DNA of 8,043 bases from Clostridia bacterium (GTDB lineage Bacteria; Bacillota_A; Clostridia; Oscillospirales; Acutalibacteraceae), in NCBI GenBank assembly GCA_017441045.1, contig JAFSAK010000104.1, positions 1 to 8,043 of the forward strand, read 5' to 3'. Shown here piece after piece: positions 5,299 to 8,043 of this stretch; the first letter of the stretch is position 1; the number at the start of each line of letters is the position of its first letter. The position numbers were made by a program, and so were the translations under genes. The notes under the pieces were generated by a model. The model was given only the letters and a program-made list of their open reading frames with translations, had not been told where the DNA came from and searched no databases.

Positions 5299-6552
5299 TT
5301 ATTCGCTCAAATGAGAAAAGTTCCTCAAATCGATTGTTTTGCCATCGACGGTAATCTTTTTTCCGTTTTTCCAGTCAATACAACTTTTTACAGGTATCCT
5401 TGTTATACGAGGATTATCGTCTATTTTCACATCTGATTTTATAAAGGTATTCTTCCCGAGGGCAACATGGTATCCATCTCTTTTCTGTTCGTTGCCTATG
5501 TCTTTTTGAACTTCCCAACCTTGTTGTTTATCCTTGGTTAAATGAACAATGCAACACCACAGAGCCGATTTCAAAAGGAACGGAACATCAAATTCACAGC
5601 GGCTCCTGTTGTCCTTTTGATTACCCTCTAAACCCGAAAATATGTATATGTGCTCAATATTATCGGGGAAGTGTTTAAGTATTGTGTCGCCACTTACGAG
5701 GAAATAGCAATCTCCCGTAAGTTCAAGGGCCTTATTCACGAATTCATCCAATAAAGAAAAAGGTATATTACCCACTATGGTTTTTATTTTTTTAGGTAAA
5801 TCTTCTTTTTTAAGTGTTAAAAAATCCTGCTTTTTAACCTGTTTTACCGTTGGTAATATATCAATAGACAAACCCTTATAAACATCGCCTTCCTTAAGCC
5901 ATCTGCCGTCAGAGGCACAAGGGTCTAAACATTCATTTCTATCTAATGCAGTTATTTCAAAAAACTTATCTATAACATCCTGAGGCGTCAACCACAAATC
6001 CACAAAATCGATCTTTGGTGAACAGCAAGCATCCCGTTCTTCTCTAGTACCACTGCTTTTATAACCGTTATCGTTGATCCTCTTGTTTTCCTCTAAGGTT
6101 ATTAAATCGTATGACTGTTGATTTAATATTTCCCTATAACAACCAACATCAGCATTAGGATTTGCTTCACATATTTCAATCATTTTTTTAAGCATTGCTC
6201 GGTTTGGGATATTGTGGTCTCCTGTAACAAATTGACCCGCCTTATGTGCCTGTTCAACCGTTTTTTCATTAGAAGAAAAGAAATTGCCCCATTTCTTTCT
6301 GTATTGTGTAGGAGTTAAAATAAAATAATCAAAAGGTGGCACTCCTTTATCTAAACAAATTTTTAAGGCATCCTCTGAAATTCGTATTCTATTTATCGGT
6401 CGTGGCATTAAAAGTCGCGTCATAATGCCGCCGCTACTTCCGCCACCGCGCAATATTTCTCGTTTAGCGGACGGGTCATCACAAGCTACCATAACGCACT
6501 CTCTGCACGCTTCTGCCAAACCTTTGGTTATCCTGCTGATGTTGTTGTTCAT
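5299..6552 (-). CDS. SAM-dependent methyltransferase, possibly fused to an HNH-like nuclease
   Basis: The C-terminal half of this 417-residue protein follows the order of adenine methyltransferases: motif X-like LWLTPQDVIDKFFEI (186-200), motif I CLDPCASDGRWL (208-219) for SAM, an acidic strand end SIDIL (229-233), KQDFL (240-245), and a motif IV-like GNIPFS (261-266). DNA enzymes usually have NPPY/F at motif IV; NIPF is closer to Erm/KsgA RNA dimethylases, so the substrate is open. Of the N-terminal half (1-180) I recognise nothing with certainty. GDHNIPN (111-117) followed by LITLEENKRIND (150-161) resembles the spaced D-H..P and E-N parts of HNH nucleases. The gene is AT-rich: hand counts of four 60-base lines give 28-38% GC, against 48-58% in sampled oad and cotJC lines. 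ATG has AGGGGA about 7 bases upstream. No separate restriction gene is nearby. Confidence 0.7.
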   Translation of the reverse strand: MNNNISRITKGLAEACRECVMVACDDPSAKREILRGGGSSGGIMTRLLMPRPINRIRISEDALKICLDKGVPPFDYFILTPTQYRKKWGNFFSSNEKTVEQAHKAGQFVTGDHNIPNRAMLKKMIEICEANPNADVGCYREILNQQSYDLITLEENKRINDNGYKSSGTREERDACCSPKIDFVDLWLTPQDVIDKFFEITALDRNECLDPCASDGRWLKEGDVYKGLSIDILPTVKQVKKQDFLTLKKEDLPKKIKTIVGNIPFSLLDEFVNKALELTGDCYFLVSGDTILKHFPDNIEHIYIFSGLEGNQKDNRSRCEFDVPFLLKSALWCCIVHLTKDKQQGWEVQKDIGNEQKRDGYHVALGKNTFIKSDVKIDDNPRITRIPVKSCIDWKNGKKITVDGKTIDLRNFSHLSE

Positions 6553-6603
6553 ATATATTCCCCTATTGTGTTAGTTCCCCTAATCTTATACTTATACACT
6601 TAA

Positions 6604-6632
6604 ATAATACCGTGTTTCTTCTAAAAAGTCAA
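6604..6632 (-). promoter_or_regulatory. SigA-type promoter of the methyltransferase gene
   Basis: On the minus strand TTGACT (6627-6632), a 17-base spacer and TATTAT (6604-6609) give a near-consensus promoter. The start would be near 6597, leaving a leader of about 45 bases. Box sequences and spacing equal those of the promoter at 1480-1508. Confidence 0.8.
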
Positions 6633-6658
6633 GCAAACCGATGATAATGACCGCACTA

Positions 6659-6688
6659 AAATCTCAACCATTTTTTTTACAGAATAAG
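6659..6688. repeat. Right direct repeat bounding the methyltransferase segment
   Basis: Exact 14-base copy (6659-6672) of 5217-5230, with further similarity up to the shared AATAAG at 6683-6688. It lies between the methyltransferase promoter and the cotJ promoter. On the minus strand it also contains TTGAGA, but no good -10 box follows at 17 bases, unlike in the left copy. Confidence 0.7.
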
Positions 6689-6716
6689 GAAACTTTTTCA
6701 CAGTGGGCTATCCAAC

Positions 6717-6746
6717 CTAATATTATAGTAATAGGCACAGTACAAT
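6717..6746 (+). promoter_or_regulatory. Possible sigma-E promoter of cotJABC
   Basis: CTAATATT (6717-6724), 14 bases, then AGTACAAT (6739-6746) resembles the mother-cell sigma-E pattern (GTCATATT and CATACAAT), matching 6 of 8 at each box by eye. The start would be near 6752, about 20 bases before the cotJA ATG. In Bacillus subtilis cotJ is transcribed by sigma-E, which fits. No vegetative promoter is evident in this stretch. Confidence 0.5.
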
Positions 6747-6771
6747 CTATGCCTATTAAGGAGTAATTCAA

Positions 6772-6939
6772 ATGGATGTTATGACCAATTTAACCCCCGA
6801 AAAAAACGAAGTGCTGACTATGGCGTTTGTAAATTTACAACCCTTCTCGGACGTTTATACCCCCGAGTCAGCCCTTATGGCAGGGACATTGTTCCCCGAT
6901 ATAGACAAACCCTTCCGTATGGGAGGCAAGGCAAGATGA
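6772..6939 (+). CDS. cotJA: Spore coat associated protein CotJA
   Basis: This 55-codon gene encodes a protein with the CotJA pattern: FVNLQPFSDVYTPESALMAGTLFPDIDKPF across residues 19-48, the conserved part being Y-x-P-E-x-A-L-x-x-G-T-L-F-P-x-L/I-x-x-P-F. It is shorter than Bacillus CotJA (about 80 residues), as clostridial versions often are. AAGGAG (6758-6763) lies 8 bases before ATG; an internal ATG at codon 4 has no better site. The stop overlaps the cotJB start (ATGA), so translation is coupled. It is a small coat component needed with CotJC in Bacillus; its exact biochemical role is unknown. Confidence 0.88.
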   Translation: MDVMTNLTPEKNEVLTMAFVNLQPFSDVYTPESALMAGTLFPDIDKPFRMGGKAR

Positions 6940-7199
6940 ACAGAGCGAAACTCAGACGAAAAATATGGGAACTGGATTTTGCCATACACGAAATGGTACT
7001 GTTCCTTGATACCCACAAAAACAATACCGCGGCCTTAAACCGCCTTAAAATGTATAAGCGGGAGCGACAGGTTCTCGTGAGAGAATATGAATCCCGTTTT
7101 GGCAGTATGAACGAAACCGCCAACACCTCTGAATGCAATAATTCTTGGTGTTGGGTAGACGGTCCTTGGCCCTGGGAAAATAAATTTGCGGAGGAATAG
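6936..7199 (+). CDS. cotJB: Spore coat protein CotJB
   Basis: This 87-residue protein matches the CotJB family: a helical N-terminal part (KIWELDFAIHEMVLFLDTHKNN, 9-30), a second helix with a YESRFG turn (51-56), and the conserved aromatic tail WCWVDGPWPWE (71-81). It is rich in Arg, Lys and Trp and has no signal peptide or membrane segment, as expected for a coat protein made in the mother cell. ATG overlaps the cotJA stop by four bases, with GGGAGG (6921-6926) 9 bases upstream. The cotJC start follows 3 bases after its stop. Confidence 0.93.
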   Translation: MNRAKLRRKIWELDFAIHEMVLFLDTHKNNTAALNRLKMYKRERQVLVREYESRFGSMNETANTSECNNSWCWVDGPWPWENKFAEE

Positions 7200-7202
7200 T
7201 AT

Positions 7203-7811
7203 ATGTGGCAATATGAAAAGAAATTACAGTATCCGATAAACATTAAAAATCCTAATCCCAAATACGCCCAAATCATAATCAGTCAGTACGGCGGCCCCGA
7301 CGGCGAATTGGGAGCTTCGATGCGCTACCTCACCCAGAGATACAGTATGCCCTACGATGATGTGAAAGGACTTTTGACGGATATAGGAACGGAAGAACTT
7401 GCGCACTTAGAGATGGTTTGCGCTATGGTGCATCAGTTAACCCGAAACCTCACTCCCGAAGAAATTAAGAAGAGCGGTTTCGATAAATACTTCGTTGACC
7501 ATACGGCAGCGGTTTATCCCGTTGCGGCGGCAGGACTTCCCTGGAGAGCCGAATATATTCAAGCCAAAGGCGATATCATCGCCGACCTTCACGAAGATTT
7601 AGCGGCAGAGCAAAAAGCAAGAGTCACCTATGATAACCTGCTTCGCCTCATAGATGACCCCGATATTTTAGACCCCTTAAGATTTTTGCGTCAAAGAGAA
7701 ATAGTTCACTATCAACGCTTCGGTGAAGCGCTCCGTAGGACTACTGACCGACTTGACAGCAAAAATTTCTACGCCTGCAACCCTTCTTTTGATAAGAACT
7801 GCGGGAAATAA
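7203..7811 (+). CDS. cotJC: Spore coat manganese catalase-like protein CotJC
   Basis: This 202-residue protein belongs to the dimanganese (non-haem) catalase family, which breaks down H2O2. The five metal ligands can be placed: Glu35 (DGELGA), Glu65 and His68 (EELAHLE), Glu136 (LAAEQKAR) and His169 (REIVHYQRF). Spacing agrees with the Glu35, Glu66, His69, Glu148, His181 set of the Lactobacillus plantarum enzyme, with a shorter middle part. The site therefore looks complete and catalysis is plausible; a mainly structural coat role is the alternative. GGAGGA (7190-7195) sits inside the end of cotJB, 7 bases before ATG. Last gene of the operon. Confidence 0.95.
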   Translation: MWQYEKKLQYPINIKNPNPKYAQIIISQYGGPDGELGASMRYLTQRYSMPYDDVKGLLTDIGTEELAHLEMVCAMVHQLTRNLTPEEIKKSGFDKYFVDHTAAVYPVAAAGLPWRAEYIQAKGDIIADLHEDLAAEQKARVTYDNLLRLIDDPDILDPLRFLRQREIVHYQRFGEALRRTTDRLDSKNFYACNPSFDKNCGK

Positions 7812-7843
7812 TTAACGGTACGATGCAGATATCGTTCTCTATA

Positions 7844-7884
7844 AATCAAAAGCAGATGGGCAGCCATCTGCTTTTGATTATATT
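7844..7884 (+). terminator. Strong terminator after cotJC
   Basis: A perfect 16-bp stem (7844-7859 with 7864-7879) closes on the loop GCAG. The descending arm contains CTGCTTTT and runs into GATTATATT. It follows the cotJC stop by 32 bases. The matching AAAAGCAG on the other arm lets it work on both strands. Confidence 0.9.
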
Positions 7885-7917
7885 GCGGCGCCCTTTATTT
7901 TATGGATAAAATCATCA

Positions 7918-7946
7918 TTGAAAATGCCGCTTTTTTGGTTTATACT
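7918..7946 (+). promoter_or_regulatory. SigA-type promoter of the partial PAP2-like gene
   Basis: TTGAAA (7918-7923), a 17-base spacer and TATACT (7941-7946) predict a start near 7953, about 10 bases upstream of the ribosome binding site AAGGTGG (7963-7969). Confidence 0.7.
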
Positions 7947-7975
7947 GATGGTATAAAGTTAAAAGGTGGGCGGTT

Positions 7976-8043
7976 ATGTCGTTTTTATACTTTTTAGAAA
8001 ACTTGCGAAACCCCGTTTTAGATTTCTTCTTTTCATTTATTAC
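7976..8043 (+). CDS. Probable PAP2-family membrane phosphatase (5' end only)
   Basis: Only the first 22 complete codons are in the window (MSFLYFLENLRNPVLDFFFS..). The pattern L-Y-x-L-E-x-x-R-N-P-x-L-D-x-F-F is typical of the start of clostridial PAP2 (phosphatidic acid phosphatase type 2) proteins, which dephosphorylate lipid phosphates such as undecaprenyl pyrophosphate at the membrane. No catalytic motif is reached, so the call rests on the N-terminus alone. AAGGTGG lies 6 bases before ATG, and a good promoter precedes it. Confidence 0.55.
   Translation, partial: MSFLYFLENLRNPVLDFFFSFI

Noticed and set aside
6875..7406. Minus-strand ORFs opposite cotJ (6875-7276 and 7224-7406)
   Set aside because: They mirror cotJA, cotJB and cotJC, which have family matches, overlapping starts and good ribosome binding sites.
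7935..7957. TTGGTT and TATAAA as a promoter for the PAP2-like gene
   Set aside because: The spacer is only 11 bases; TTGAAA-17-TATACT at 7918-7946 is much better.

Overview
The window reads as chromosomal DNA of an anaerobic, spore-forming Firmicute, most likely a gut-type Clostridia. The grounds are a complete cotJABC spore-coat operon, a sodium-pumping decarboxylase operon typical of fermenting anaerobes, strong AGGAGG-like ribosome binding sites and intrinsic terminators. No species is claimed.

Layout from left to right. (1) Positions 10-1508, minus strand: a closed three-gene unit with its own promoter and terminator. It encodes an HPr-kinase-like P-loop protein, a PqqD-like peptide-binding protein and a small S24/S26 (signal-peptidase-type) serine peptidase. 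These part types occur in ribosomal-peptide (for example lasso peptide) clusters, but no precursor peptide or maturation enzyme is seen here. (2) Positions 1517-5225, minus strand: a sodium-translocating oxaloacetate-decarboxylase-type operon in the order gamma, biotin carrier, beta, alpha. A structured intergenic repeat (about 3001-3118) sits between the beta and alpha genes and could lower expression of alpha. (3) Positions 5217-6688: an AT-rich methyltransferase gene with its own promoter and terminator, bounded by near-identical direct repeats of about 30 bp. This looks like an inserted cassette. Its N-terminal half holds a possible HNH-like nuclease pattern. (4) Positions 6717-7884, plus strand: cotJA-cotJB-cotJC behind a possible sigma-E promoter, ending in a strong terminator. 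cotJA is only 55 codons long. (5) Positions 7918-8043, plus strand: a promoter and the first 22 complete codons of a probable PAP2-family membrane phosphatase that runs off the window.

How the genes work together: the four Oad proteins should form one membrane complex. The alpha subunit moves CO2 from the substrate to biotin on the carrier, the beta subunit decarboxylates carboxybiotin and exports Na+, and the gamma subunit ties the parts together. CotJA, CotJB and CotJC form a coat module around a manganese-catalase-like protein. The best candidates for something undescribed are the stand-alone kinase/PqqD/peptidase trio and the repeat-bounded methyltransferase cassette. No gap without a gene exceeds 300 bases; the two largest (5059-5298 and 6553-6771) are filled by promoters, repeats and a terminator.
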